Shown here in pieces: positions 55,545 to 64,000 of a stretch of DNA of 64,000 nucleotides; position 1 is the first letter of the stretch; each line of letters starts with the position of its first letter. Source of the DNA: Gemmatimonadota bacterium (GTDB lineage: Bacteria; Gemmatimonadota; Gemmatimonadetes; Palauibacterales; Palauibacteraceae); assembly GCA_022825725.1 (NCBI GenBank), contig JAJDWE010000075.1:107501-171500 (forward strand), read 5' to 3'. The position numbers and the translations under genes were made by a program. The notes under the pieces are model-generated. The model saw nothing but the letters and a program-made list of their open reading frames with translations. It did not search any database and was not told the DNA's origin.

Positions 55545-57448
55545 ACGAGGGTCCTTCCTTCGGTCGTTCGTCGGGTCACGCCTTCCCGGTCCAGGTATTC
55601 GAGGAGCGGGATCAGGTACTTCCGGGAGAGCCCGAACGTTTCCTTGAAGCGTGCGGGAGGGGCCGGCGCGCCGTCGGCGAGGAGATCTCTCACTTGCGCT
55701 TCCATGGTCTCGAGAGCTGCGGCGGCAACGTGCAGTTCGGGTGTGACCGCCTTCGTCACGCCGGATTCCTGTAGCAACCGCAGCAGGTCGTCGAGCACGG
55801 CCCGGTCGAGGCGCAGCGACGTTCCCAGTTCCGCGACGAGCGGCGGCTGCAGTCCGGCGGCTTCGATCGTCCGGGCAAGTTGCGCGCGCCCCTCTTCCTC
55901 CTGCTCGGTGAGGCGGGGCGCGTGGCCCGGAAGCGCGAGCCGCGGCCCGCTTTCGACGAGCCGGCGATCGGCGAGGAGTCGGCGGACGGCCGTCTCCGCC
56001 AGTTCGAGGTCGCAGACCGGCGCCATGGCGGAGCGCACGGCCTCCTTCGACACGCCGGGGGCGCGGCGATCCGCGGCGTGGAGACGGGCCACGCTTTCTT
56101 CCACGGCCTCCATGGCCTCCGCCACGGCATCGGCCGCGAACCAGCGGCCGCCGATGCGCACGCATCCGCCCTCCTCCGCGGCCGTCTCGAGCGTGGAGTC
56201 GCGCCGCCCGAGAAGGATCGACGACGTCGCGGCGGGGAGCCCGCGCAGGCCCCTCAGAGCCACGGCCGCGGCGATCGCCTCCTCCGGGGTGCCATCGAGA
56301 ATCTGTCCCCAGGCTTCCGTCCGCGCCGGCCAGCCCGGCGGCGGGTTCAGTTCCGCCACGCGGATCCCGCCGATCGTCGTCACCGGCGAGTAGAAGCGGA
56401 GGATGGCTCGATCGCGGGTCCGGGCGAGGAGCGGCGCTTCGAGCGCAAGCAAGGCCCAGGCGGTCGCCCCGGGTGCGACGGGCCGGCGATCCGCCGTTTG
56501 CAGCCGGGCCATGACTTCGCGGGTGCCGAGGTAGACCCTGAGACGCTGTCCGTGCAGCAGAGGCCGGTCGCGGCCCCCGAGTGCCCGCACCCGGACGCCG
56601 AGTCGCTCGCTCGACGTCCACTCGGATGGGTCGAAGAGCACGCTGCCCCGCTCCACGGAGGCCGGGGCGACGCCGACGAGCGCGACGGCGCACCGGCGGC
56701 CGGCGGTGACGCAGGGCCGAGGATCCTCGTGCACCTGGAGCGCACGCACGCGGGCCGAGTGCCCTCCGGGGAAGACGCTCACGGTGTCCCCCACGCCGAT
56801 GGACCCGCTCCACACCGTGCCGGTCACCACGGTACCGGTGCCCCGGATCGAGAAGGACCGGTCTACCGGTAGCCGGAAGCGGTCGTCCACGCCGCGCGCG
56901 CGGATCCCCGCCATCGCCCTGCGCAGCCCTTCCCGCAGCGGTTCGATTCCGTCGCCCGTCAGGGCGGAGACCGGCACGACCTCCCATGACGCCCGGTCGG
57001 AGTCCTCGTCCAGCAGTTCCCGGGTCGTCTCGCGCGCGAGGTCGAGCCAATCGCCATCCACCCGGTCGCTCTTGGTGAGTGCGACGACTCCGCGCCGGAT
57101 GTTCAGGAGGCGCGCAATCGCGAGGTGCTCGTGGGTTTGCGGCATCGGACCCTCGTCCGCCGCCACGACGAGGAGAAGCACGTCGATGCCGGTGGCCCCG
57201 GCCAGCATGTTCTTGAGAAAATCCTCGTGCCCCGGGACGTCGACTATCCCCGTCTCCAGTTCGGGATCGAGGTCGAGCCGCGCGAAGCCCAGATCTATGG
57301 TGAGCCCCCGCTTCCGCTCCTCCAGCCAGCGGTCCGTCTCGACCCCGGTCAACGCCCGCACAAGGGCCGTCTTGCCGTGGTCCACGTGCCCGGCGGTCCC
57401 GATCACGATCCCGCGCCGATCGCTCACGCCTTCGCTCGGCGTGCTCAC
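55532..57448 (-). CDS. selB: selenocysteine-specific translation elongation factor SelB
   Basis: GTAGHVDHGKTALVRALTG, ERKRGLTIDLGFA, DVPGHEDFLKNMLAGATGID, C-terminal winged-helix repeats (FKETFGLSRKYLIPLLEYLDREGVTRR). Confidence 0.93.
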   Translation of the reverse strand: MSTPSEGVSDRRGIVIGTAGHVDHGKTALVRALTGVETDRWLEERKRGLTIDLGFARLDLDPELETGIVDVPGHEDFLKNMLAGATGIDVLLLVVAADEGPMPQTHEHLAIARLLNIRRGVVALTKSDRVDGDWLDLARETTRELLDEDSDRASWEVVPVSALTGDGIEPLREGLRRAMAGIRARGVDDRFRLPVDRSFSIRGTGTVVTGTVWSGSIGVGDTVSVFPGGHSARVRALQVHEDPRPCVTAGRRCAVALVGVAPASVERGSVLFDPSEWTSSERLGVRVRALGGRDRPLLHGQRLRVYLGTREVMARLQTADRRPVAPGATAWALLALEAPLLARTRDRAILRFYSPVTTIGGIRVAELNPPPGWPARTEAWGQILDGTPEEAIAAAVALRGLRGLPAATSSILLGRRDSTLETAAEEGGCVRIGGRWFAADAVAEAMEAVEESVARLHAADRRAPGVSKEAVRSAMAPVCDLELAETAVRRLLADRRLVESGPRLALPGHAPRLTEQEEEGRAQLARTIEAAGLQPPLVAELGTSLRLDRAVLDDLLRLLQESGVTKAVTPELHVAAAALETMEAQVRDLLADGAPAPPARFKETFGLSRKYLIPLLEYLDREGVTRRTTEGRTLVQPT

Positions 57449-57465
57449 CGGTCGTTCACGGGTCT

Positions 57466-58197
57466 TCAGTCCAGCCGGCTCAGGAAAGGCAGAGACTTCA
57501 GCTGTGCGCCCTCCGCCACGTGGTGCCGGATGAACTCCGCCAGCCAGCGGCCCTGGCGGCCGTTGGAGCGGTTCCGCTCCGCCGCCCCCCCCGAAACGAG
57601 AATCCGAAGGGTGTCGAGCTCTCCCGGGTCGAGTTCGGGGCCGATCGGACCGCAAGAGCCGCAGCGAAGCCCGCCCGCCTCGAAGTCGAAGCGCGCACGC
57701 GTGGATCCGATCGGATTCCGGCAGCCGACACAACGTTCGATCTCGGGTCGAAAGCCCAGGGCGTTGACCACACCCCAGACGTACTCGAGCCCGCCGGCCG
57801 ACGCCCTCTCCCGGACTCGGCCATGGAGTCCGTCGAGACCCTCCGTCAGCGTGCGGTACAGCTCCGTATCACCGTGTTCCGGGGCGAGGCGCATCACGAG
57901 TTCGCAGAGGACGGACGCGATCGTGAAGAGCTTGATCGAACGGTCGAGCCCTCGCCGGTCGTGGAGGAGTTCGAAGTTCGAGAGGGTATGCAGGTCGCGT
58001 CCTTCCCGGCTGTAGAATGTCGCCTCCCCTTCCACGAAGGGTTCCAGAAGGCCGCCGAAGCGGCTTCGGGGGCGCAGCGCACCGCGGGCGAGCGCGGAAC
58101 ACGGACCGAGCTCCCACGTCATCAGGCGCAGGATCTTGCTGGTTTCGCTGTACCGGTACGTCTGGAGGACCACTGCCCGGGTCGTTACGAGTCCCAC
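57466..58197 (-). CDS. recO: DNA repair protein RecO
   Basis: TRAVVLQTYRYSETSKILRLMTWELG; CVGCRNPI...CGSCG zinc cysteines. Confidence 0.88.
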   Translation of the reverse strand: MGLVTTRAVVLQTYRYSETSKILRLMTWELGPCSALARGALRPRSRFGGLLEPFVEGEATFYSREGRDLHTLSNFELLHDRRGLDRSIKLFTIASVLCELVMRLAPEHGDTELYRTLTEGLDGLHGRVRERASAGGLEYVWGVVNALGFRPEIERCVGCRNPIGSTRARFDFEAGGLRCGSCGPIGPELDPGELDTLRILVSGGAAERNRSNGRQGRWLAEFIRHHVAEGAQLKSLPFLSRLD

Positions 58198-58221
58198 TCG
58201 GCCCCCCGACCCCGGGCGCGG

Positions 58222-59361
58222 TCAGCTGGGACGAAGCAGGATATCCGTCGTTCCCGCCCCGATCGGCGCCTCGTCGATGAACTCGCCCTCGGCCGAGAGG
58301 AGAACGAGCCGTCCCTGGCCCACCTCCACGTAGGTGGCGCAGAGCATCTGGCCGTCCAGAAACGCGGCTGCGACCCGGCAGCTGAGATTCGAGCCGTCGC
58401 GGTCGCGCGGCTGGATCGGGTTTTCCGGCCCGTTTATCCATGCCCGGATCGCAAAGCTGAACGCCAGAACGTCCGTCTCCGTCGCATCGACACCCCTGGT
58501 TCGCACGACGTAGACGAGCCCATTCCGCCCGGCTTCCATCGAGATTCCGTTGCCGCCGAGGGAGTTCACGTCCTGCACGCTCCGGGCCGTCATATCGATC
58601 TCGACGAGATTCCCGTCCCCCAGCGGGGCGGAGGTCAGCGTATCCACCCCCCCTCCGGCCAGCAGGAGCATCTTGTCTTCGAGCACGATGGCCTCGGTGG
58701 CCCCGACGGTGCCTTCGGGAAGCCTCAACTCGTCGAAGTAACTGCCGCTGATGAACTCGTGGAGGGCGATGCGGGGAGGGCCGAGGGGCGCTCGTCCGCC
58801 GTCTTCGTCGTCGAGGTTGGCATCGACGGAGACCACGAACTGCCCGGCCGGGATCGCCCTCTCCACGAACGTGCCGACCCCCTCGACGGCGATCTGCGCC
58901 ATCGGCGTGCCCGGGAAGGCCACATACACCGCATCCAGCCCCCGGGCGGGGATGAGCGCACCCACGGTACCGCCGGCATCGAAGATCACGGTGGGTTTCC
59001 CGGGGTCCACGATGGCGTTGTTCGGGAAGGTGGCCATCGTCTGCTCGTCCGTCGAGAAGGACCCGAAGAGGACCTTGCTTCCCTCGGGCGCGTCCCACGC
59101 CGTCACCCACAGATCCTGGATGAAGTCCGCCGTCTGGCCCCGGAAGCCCGCCCCGAGCTGGACGTCACGCCCAAAGGGGACGATCCGGTCATCGATCCTG
59201 TTGAACTGCTGCAGGGTCCCGGAGATGGAGTTGAGCACGGCGAACTCCGACCGTTCGGGCGTGACGACGCCGGGTTCATCCGGTCCCGTCCCGTTCGAGC
59301 CGCCGCACCCGGCGAGGAGGACCGCCAGTGCTCCGATCTGTATCCAGCTACGTCTCCGCAT
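58222..59361 (-). CDS. putative surface lipoprotein, possibly beta-propeller, downstream of btuFCD
   Basis: Signal peptide with lipobox VLLAGCGGS; beta-rich repeats; last gene after B12 ABC transporter. Confidence 0.6.
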   Translation of the reverse strand: MRRRSWIQIGALAVLLAGCGGSNGTGPDEPGVVTPERSEFAVLNSISGTLQQFNRIDDRIVPFGRDVQLGAGFRGQTADFIQDLWVTAWDAPEGSKVLFGSFSTDEQTMATFPNNAIVDPGKPTVIFDAGGTVGALIPARGLDAVYVAFPGTPMAQIAVEGVGTFVERAIPAGQFVVSVDANLDDEDGGRAPLGPPRIALHEFISGSYFDELRLPEGTVGATEAIVLEDKMLLLAGGGVDTLTSAPLGDGNLVEIDMTARSVQDVNSLGGNGISMEAGRNGLVYVVRTRGVDATETDVLAFSFAIRAWINGPENPIQPRDRDGSNLSCRVAAAFLDGQMLCATYVEVGQGRLVLLSAEGEFIDEAPIGAGTTDILLRPS

Positions 59362-59533
59362 GATCTGCTCCTGTGGTGCCCAACCGGTTCGGGTACGCGG
59401 CCGTTCGCCGCCCGGGCGACGGCAGCGCCACATCGGTCGGGTGCATCCCGGCAAGGTCCGTTCCCGGGTCGTGGACGGCAAGCCAACGCCCTGGCGCCTG
59501 CCCGGGTCCCGCGCGCTTCCGCCAGAATAACGT

Positions 59534-60397
59534 TTAGGGGGCCTCCATCGGCGACGACGCGCCGCTCGCCGCCCCCCGTGGACGGGCCCGAACCGGAAGC
59601 ACGGAATGCCCGAGATCTCCCAGCGATTCGACCCGGACTTCGCAGCCGTAGGTCGAGGCCAGGGCCGGCGAGCGGAGCACTTCGCCCGGCGGGCCGGCAG
59701 CCACCCCCTCTCCCTCCGCCAGCAGGATCATTCGATCGGCGTAGCGGCTCGCCAGCTGCATGTCGTGCGTGATGCAGATGACGGTGAGGGCTTCGTCGCG
59801 CACGCGCTCGCGGAGCGCATCGAAGATCCACAGTGCGTGCCTGAAGTCGAGGTGGGCGGAGGGTTCGTCCAGGATCAGGATTCCGGGTTCCTGTACGATG
59901 GCGCGGGCGAGCTTCGCGCGCTGGCGCTCTCCACCCGACAGTTCGGCGAGCGGTCGGTGCGCGAGGTGATCGAGGCCGGCCCACGCCAGCGCGTTCCCGA
60001 TGACTTCCTCGTCCCTCGGAGCGAGAGGCGCCCACGGACTCACGTACGGGTTCCGGCCCAGTTCGACGTAACCGCGGAGGCTCACGCGAAGGGCCTCGGG
60101 GGGAGCATCCTGCGACACCACGGCCGTGCGCCGGGCGAGCGCCGAACGATCCCAGGAGACAAGCGGCCGGCCGTCGAGGTGCACCGACCCCTCGGATGGC
60201 TCGAGAATGCCCCCCAGCAGACGCACGAGCGTGCTCTTCCCCGCGCCGTTCGGCCCGATGACCGCAGTGAACGCGGCCACGCCGAGTTCGAGGGACAGGC
60301 CCCTGAGGGCCGGGGCGGAGGCGGACGGATAGCGGAATGTGACGTCCTCGAGCCGATAGGCCGCCGCGTCCCCCCGGTCGCCGGCCGACTCAGGCAT
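59534..60397 (-). CDS. btuD: cobalamin/iron-siderophore-type ABC transporter ATPase (BtuD-like)
   Basis: GPNGAGKSTLVRLLGG, LSGGERQRAKLARAIVQEPGILILDEPSAHLD. Confidence 0.88.
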   Translation of the reverse strand: MPESAGDRGDAAAYRLEDVTFRYPSASAPALRGLSLELGVAAFTAVIGPNGAGKSTLVRLLGGILEPSEGSVHLDGRPLVSWDRSALARRTAVVSQDAPPEALRVSLRGYVELGRNPYVSPWAPLAPRDEEVIGNALAWAGLDHLAHRPLAELSGGERQRAKLARAIVQEPGILILDEPSAHLDFRHALWIFDALRERVRDEALTVICITHDMQLASRYADRMILLAEGEGVAAGPPGEVLRSPALASTYGCEVRVESLGDLGHSVLPVRARPRGAASGASSPMEAP

Positions 60398-61379
60398 AAC
60401 TCCTCCTCAGGAGTACGAGGAAGAGCGGCACGCCGAGCAGCGCCGTCACCACGCCCACGGGAAGTTCGAGCGGCCGGAGCGCGACCCGGGCCACGGTATC
60501 GGCGAGGACGAGCGCGGCGGCGCCGCCGAGGGCGCCGAGCGGCAGGAGGCGTCGGTGGTCGCTGCCCCAGATCATGCGCGCGCCGTGGGGTATGACGAGA
60601 CCCACGAAGCCGATGACGCCCGCAGTACTCACCGCCACGGCGGCGAGCAGTGAGGCGATGAAGTAGGCGCTCCGCCTGACCAGTTCCACCCGCGCTCCGA
60701 GGTAGGCCGCCGCTTCCTCTCCCAGAGCGAGGGCGTTCAGGTGGCGGGAAAGCGCGAAAGACACGGTCCCGCCCGCCGCGGTCACGAGGCCGAGGGCGAC
60801 CGTGGACTCCCACCCCGCCCGCTCGAGACTTCCCATCGTCCACAGCACCGCGGCGCGCGTGGCGTCCGGTTCGGCGAGCGAGAGAAGGAGCATCACGCCG
60901 GCCCCGAAGAATGCCGAGACGACGACTCCGGCCAGGATCAGGACGTGGGTGTCGAGGCGACCCACGGCGAGTGCGACGCGAAATACGATGCCGATGGCGG
61001 CAAGGCCTCCGGCGAGGGCGAAGCCCACCGTGCCGAGATATCCCAGCACGCCTCCGAGTGCGGTGAGCGCGAGGACAGCGCCGAGCGCCGCCCCGGAGGA
61101 AACGCCGAGGAGATAGGGTTCCGCGAGCGGGTTGCGGAGCAGAGCCTGGAAAAGGGTTCCCGAAATCGTGAGCGCGATGCCCGTGAGCGCCGCGGCCGTG
61201 ATGCGGGGCAGGCGAAGCGAGAGGACGATGGTCCGCGCCGACGGATCCGTTTCCTGACCCGTGAGCGCGCGCCACACATCCGCGGGGGCAACGTTCGCGG
61301 CCCCCAGCAGGAGGCCGGAGACCGCCGCGGCGGCAAGAAGCAGAATGAGCAGGAGCGCTCCACGGCCGGTCCGCGTCAC
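60390..61379 (-). CDS. btuC: BtuC/FecCD-type ABC transporter permease
   Basis: LRLPRITAAALTGIALTISGTLFQALLRNPLAEPYLLGVSSGAALGAV, FVGLVIPHGARMIWGSDHRRLLPL. Confidence 0.9.
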   Translation of the reverse strand: MTRTGRGALLLILLLAAAAVSGLLLGAANVAPADVWRALTGQETDPSARTIVLSLRLPRITAAALTGIALTISGTLFQALLRNPLAEPYLLGVSSGAALGAVLALTALGGVLGYLGTVGFALAGGLAAIGIVFRVALAVGRLDTHVLILAGVVVSAFFGAGVMLLLSLAEPDATRAAVLWTMGSLERAGWESTVALGLVTAAGGTVSFALSRHLNALALGEEAAAYLGARVELVRRSAYFIASLLAAVAVSTAGVIGFVGLVIPHGARMIWGSDHRRLLPLGALGGAAALVLADTVARVALRPLELPVGVVTALLGVPLFLVLLRRSYA

Positions 61380-62305
61380 GAGGAACAGGAAACCGCAACC
61401 GGTTCCGGAGCGGCCGCCGGCAGTTCTCCGTGCAGCGCCACTGCGATGGACCACGCCGCCTCCGCCACGCGCGGGCCGAGGCGGCTCACGACATCGCGAT
61501 CCAGCGTGGAGATCCGACCGGCCGCGACTGCGGGGACCCGTTCCCACCCGCGGCGCGTCGCGACGTTCGGGCGCCGGTGGAGGGCTTCCGGGGCGACGGA
61601 GACGAGGATCCGTTCCGGATCGCGGTCGATGATGGCCTCGAGACTCACCCGCGGCGCGGCCGTCTCGAGATCGCCGAACACATTGGCCCCGCCGGCGATC
61701 GTGAGCAGCGAGTCGATGAAACTGCCGCCGCCGATCGTCATCGGCGGATCGGCCCAGGCGTCGTAGTAGACGCGAACGCGCGGACGACCCTCCGTGGCCC
61801 GGGAAACGGCCGCGAGCCCACGCGCAATCCGGCCGACCAGCGCGCTCCCCCCTTCCGGACAACCCACGAGCTCGCCGAGGAGGAGGACGTTGCGGCGCAG
61901 ATCCTCCAGGGTGTCGTGTCGAAGGGCCAGGGTCGGCACGCCGAGGCGCCGCAGCCGCTCCCGGCTTTCCCGGTTCGTCTCCCCATCGTAGAGGATCACG
62001 AGATCGGGGTCCCGGGCGAGCACGGCCTCCAGCGATGGGCGGATGCCGTCGCCGACGTCGGGGATTCGACGGGCTGCGGGCGGATGGACACCCCAGCGGG
62101 TGCGGCCCACGAGCCGGTCGCCGGCTCCGAGGTCGAAGAGGATCTCCGTCGCCGTCGGGATGAGGGAGACGATGCGGCGCGGTTCGGCCCGGGCGGCCAC
62201 GTCCCGACTCGGGGCGTCGCCACCGCCGGCGGTGCCGGGCGCGCCACAGGCCGCGGCGAGCGCCACGGAGACGACGGCAATCGACCGGGCCATGTTGTCC
62301 GACAT
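61376..62305 (-). CDS. btuF: periplasmic corrinoid-binding protein (BtuF-like)
   Basis: RIVSLIPTATEILFDLGAGDRLVGRTRWGVHPPAARRIPDVGDG; lipoprotein-like signal. Confidence 0.88.
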   Translation of the reverse strand: MSDNMARSIAVVSVALAAACGAPGTAGGGDAPSRDVAARAEPRRIVSLIPTATEILFDLGAGDRLVGRTRWGVHPPAARRIPDVGDGIRPSLEAVLARDPDLVILYDGETNRESRERLRRLGVPTLALRHDTLEDLRRNVLLLGELVGCPEGGSALVGRIARGLAAVSRATEGRPRVRVYYDAWADPPMTIGGGSFIDSLLTIAGGANVFGDLETAAPRVSLEAIIDRDPERILVSVAPEALHRRPNVATRRGWERVPAVAAGRISTLDRDVVSRLGPRVAEAAWSIAVALHGELPAAAPEPVAVSCSS

Positions 62306-62364
62306 CCATCCCCCGCTTCCAGTCCGAACGGGGGAGCGCGCCGGGACCCGGCGCGACGGAGGAC

Positions 62365-62515
62365 CCCGCTCTTCCCGCGAAGAGCATGCGTTGGCAGTAA
62401 CGGGCTGCCGGGGGCATGGAGGAGCACGTCTCCTGGCTCGAGGCCGCTCGCTCGGTGGGGCCTCTCACAGTGGCGGGGCCGCGCCGGATTCTCACCGACT
62501 TCCGTTTGCCCCTCC
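62365..62515 (-). promoter_or_regulatory. cobalamin (AdoCbl-type) riboswitch
   Basis: Minus strand GGAAGTCGGTGAGAATCCGGCGCGGCCCCGCCACTGTGA ... GAGCCAGGAGACGTG; followed by GCTCTTCGCGGGAAGAGC hairpin, upstream of btuF. Confidence 0.9.
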
Positions 62516-62604
62516 ATGTCCGCGCGTCGCCGCCAAGATGGGCGCCGCCGTCCGCGACGCGCAAGAAACGGCGCTACGGCCCGTCAGGCGGCCCTTCGCG
62601 CTCC

Positions 62605-63144
62605 TCAGGGCTCGAAGCGGCCGAAGTCCTCGGGATCCAGCCCCTTGAGGTAGTCGCTCAGCGGCTCGTCCGGGGCGCGGGACGGCCCGGTCTCGGGGGG
62701 CGGCGCCTCTTCTCCCTCCATCCCGGTCTCATCGATCTCGAAGGCGCTCGCTTCGAGGAGACTCTCCGCCGCGTGAATCGGGACCCCCGCGCGAAGGGCC
62801 AGCGCGATGCTGTCGCTGGGACGGGCGTCGATGGAGATGAACTCGTCCTCCCGCCGAAACACGAGCGACGCGTAGTAGGTGTTGTCGACGACCTTCGTGA
62901 TCAGGACCCGGACGAAGGCGCTGTCCAACCCGCGCACCACCGCGTTGAAGAGATCGTGTGTGAGAGGACGCGTGAACTGGACTCCGGCGAGTTCCATCGC
63001 GATCGCCGAGGCCTCGCCGGGTCCGATCCAGATCGGGAGGAAACGCTCGCCCTCCTTCTCCTTGAGGATGACGACGGGAGCACCCGTCGTCTTGTCGAGC
63101 CCGAGGCTGGCCACGGCAACCTCCCGCATCCCGGACTCCGTCAT
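62605..63144 (-). CDS. bifunctional nuclease family protein (DUF151)
   Basis: VILKEKEGERFLPIWIGPGEASAIAMELAGVQFTRPLTHDLF; DARPSDSIALALRAGVPI. Confidence 0.9.
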   Translation of the reverse strand: MTESGMREVAVASLGLDKTTGAPVVILKEKEGERFLPIWIGPGEASAIAMELAGVQFTRPLTHDLFNAVVRGLDSAFVRVLITKVVDNTYYASLVFRREDEFISIDARPSDSIALALRAGVPIHAAESLLEASAFEIDETGMEGEEAPPPETGPSRAPDEPLSDYLKGLDPEDFGRFEP

Positions 63145-63177
63145 CCCGGTCCCCGGTTCCTTTCGGGGAGCTGACGC

Positions 63178-63999
63178 CTATCCCGCCAGGGCATCGATCC
63201 GATCGGTTCTCTCCCATGTGAACCCATCGCCTTCGGGCTCCCGGCCGAAATGCCCGTAGGCGGCCGTCCGGCGGTAGATCGGCTTGCGGAGCCCGAGCCG
63301 CTCGATGATCGCCCGCGGCCGAAGATCGAAGACCTCCGTCACCCGGCGCGCGAGTTCGTCGTCCGGCCGGCGCCCGGTGCCGAAGGTGTCGACCATCACG
63401 CTGACCGGCTCGTCGACGCCGATGGCGTAAGCGAGCTGGACCTCCGCCCGCCGCGCGAGTTCCGCCGCGACGATGTTCTTCGCAATCCACCGCGCGGCGT
63501 AAGCGGCGGACCGGTCGACCTTCGACGGATCCTTCCCCGAAAAGGCGCCGCCGCCGTGCCGACCCAGGCCGCCGTACGTATCCACGATGATCTTCCGCCC
63601 CGTGAGGCCCGCATCGCCCTGCGGTCCGCCGATCTCGAAACGACCCGTGGGGTTGATGTGACACTGTGCGCGGCCTTCGTCGTAGAGCTCGTCCGGCAGA
63701 ACGGGCCCGATGACCTCTTCCCGGATCGCCGTCTCGATCTCGTCCTGTGCGATGTCCCCGTCGTGCTGGGCCGAAACGACCACCGCCGTGACGCGGGCCG
63801 GTTCTCCGTCCCGGTATTCGACCGACACCTGGGCCTTCCCGTCCGGCCGCAGCCAGCCGATGCCGCCAGCTCGCCGCACGTCGGCGAGGCGCTTCACCAG
63901 CGCGTGGGCCAGCATGATGGGCAGGGGCATCAGCTCCGGCGTCTCATCGGTCGCGTATCCGAACATCATCCCCTGATCTCCAGCGCCACCGACATCCAC
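63178..63999 (-). CDS. metK: S-adenosylmethionine synthetase, N-terminus beyond window
   Basis: [54 protein letters not shown]. Confidence 0.96.
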   Translation of the reverse strand: MDVGGAGDQGMMFGYATDETPELMPLPIMLAHALVKRLADVRRAGGIGWLRPDGKAQVSVEYRDGEPARVTAVVVSAQHDGDIAQDEIETAIREEVIGPVLPDELYDEGRAQCHINPTGRFEIGGPQGDAGLTGRKIIVDTYGGLGRHGGGAFSGKDPSKVDRSAAYAARWIAKNIVAAELARRAEVQLAYAIGVDEPVSVMVDTFGTGRRPDDELARRVTEVFDLRPRAIIERLGLRKPIYRRTAAYGHFGREPEGDGFTWERTDRIDALAG

Positions 64000-64000
64000 G

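Noticed and set aside
59362-59533. Possible second riboswitch upstream of the lipoprotein gene
   Set aside because: GC-rich and foldable, but lacks the CGGTGA/GCCACTG/GCCAGGAG B12 core.
57520-59772. 750-aa plus-strand ORF
   Set aside because: Antisense shadow of recO and the B12-operon lipoprotein.
1-64000. CRISPR arrays, transposases, integrases, phage genes, toxin-antitoxin pairs
   Set aside because: No spaced direct repeats or recognisable mobile-element proteins were seen.

Overview
The window is about 64 kb of high-GC chromosomal DNA, almost fully coding. It looks like a diderm bacterium; Gemmatimonadota-like affiliation is my inference from gene content and was not tested. I see no phage, IS element or CRISPR array. 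Main blocks: (1) hemQ followed by a hut histidine-degradation operon (hutH-ftcD-hutU-hutI). (2) A minus-strand operon encoding an NTT-like transporter with HEAT repeats and a cNMP domain, a response regulator, a histidine kinase, a secreted kinase-like protein and a secreted PPP-type phosphatase. (3) tRNA-Pro. (4) A ~19 kb minus-strand respiratory supercluster: an Mrp-type P-loop ATPase, a Zn-ribbon/PCP_red protein, a ferredoxin, an ABC exporter, a Usp-Usp-PCP_red fusion, a NirJ-like radical SAM/PCP_red protein, a CydA-like oxidase without CydB, three c-type cytochromes, a cupredoxin lipoprotein, an aa3-type oxidase (ctaC/D/E, subunit IV) and ctaB. (5) An HmuY-like protein and hemC. (6) An Mrp/Mnh antiporter-like complex with three D-type subunits. 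(7) Envelope genes (lptE, lpxH, mlaEFD). (8) selC (tRNA-Sec) and selB. (9) ssrA (tmRNA) and greA. (10) A cobalamin-riboswitch-controlled btuFCD operon ending in a candidate surface lipoprotein. The strongest candidate for an undescribed system is the PCP_red-rich module upstream of the CydA-like oxidase (19.9-33.0 kb). Second and third are the secreted kinase/phosphatase signalling operon (6.6-13.5 kb) and the B12 operon lipoprotein (58.2-62.5 kb). All family calls come from reading motifs by eye; no database search was run.
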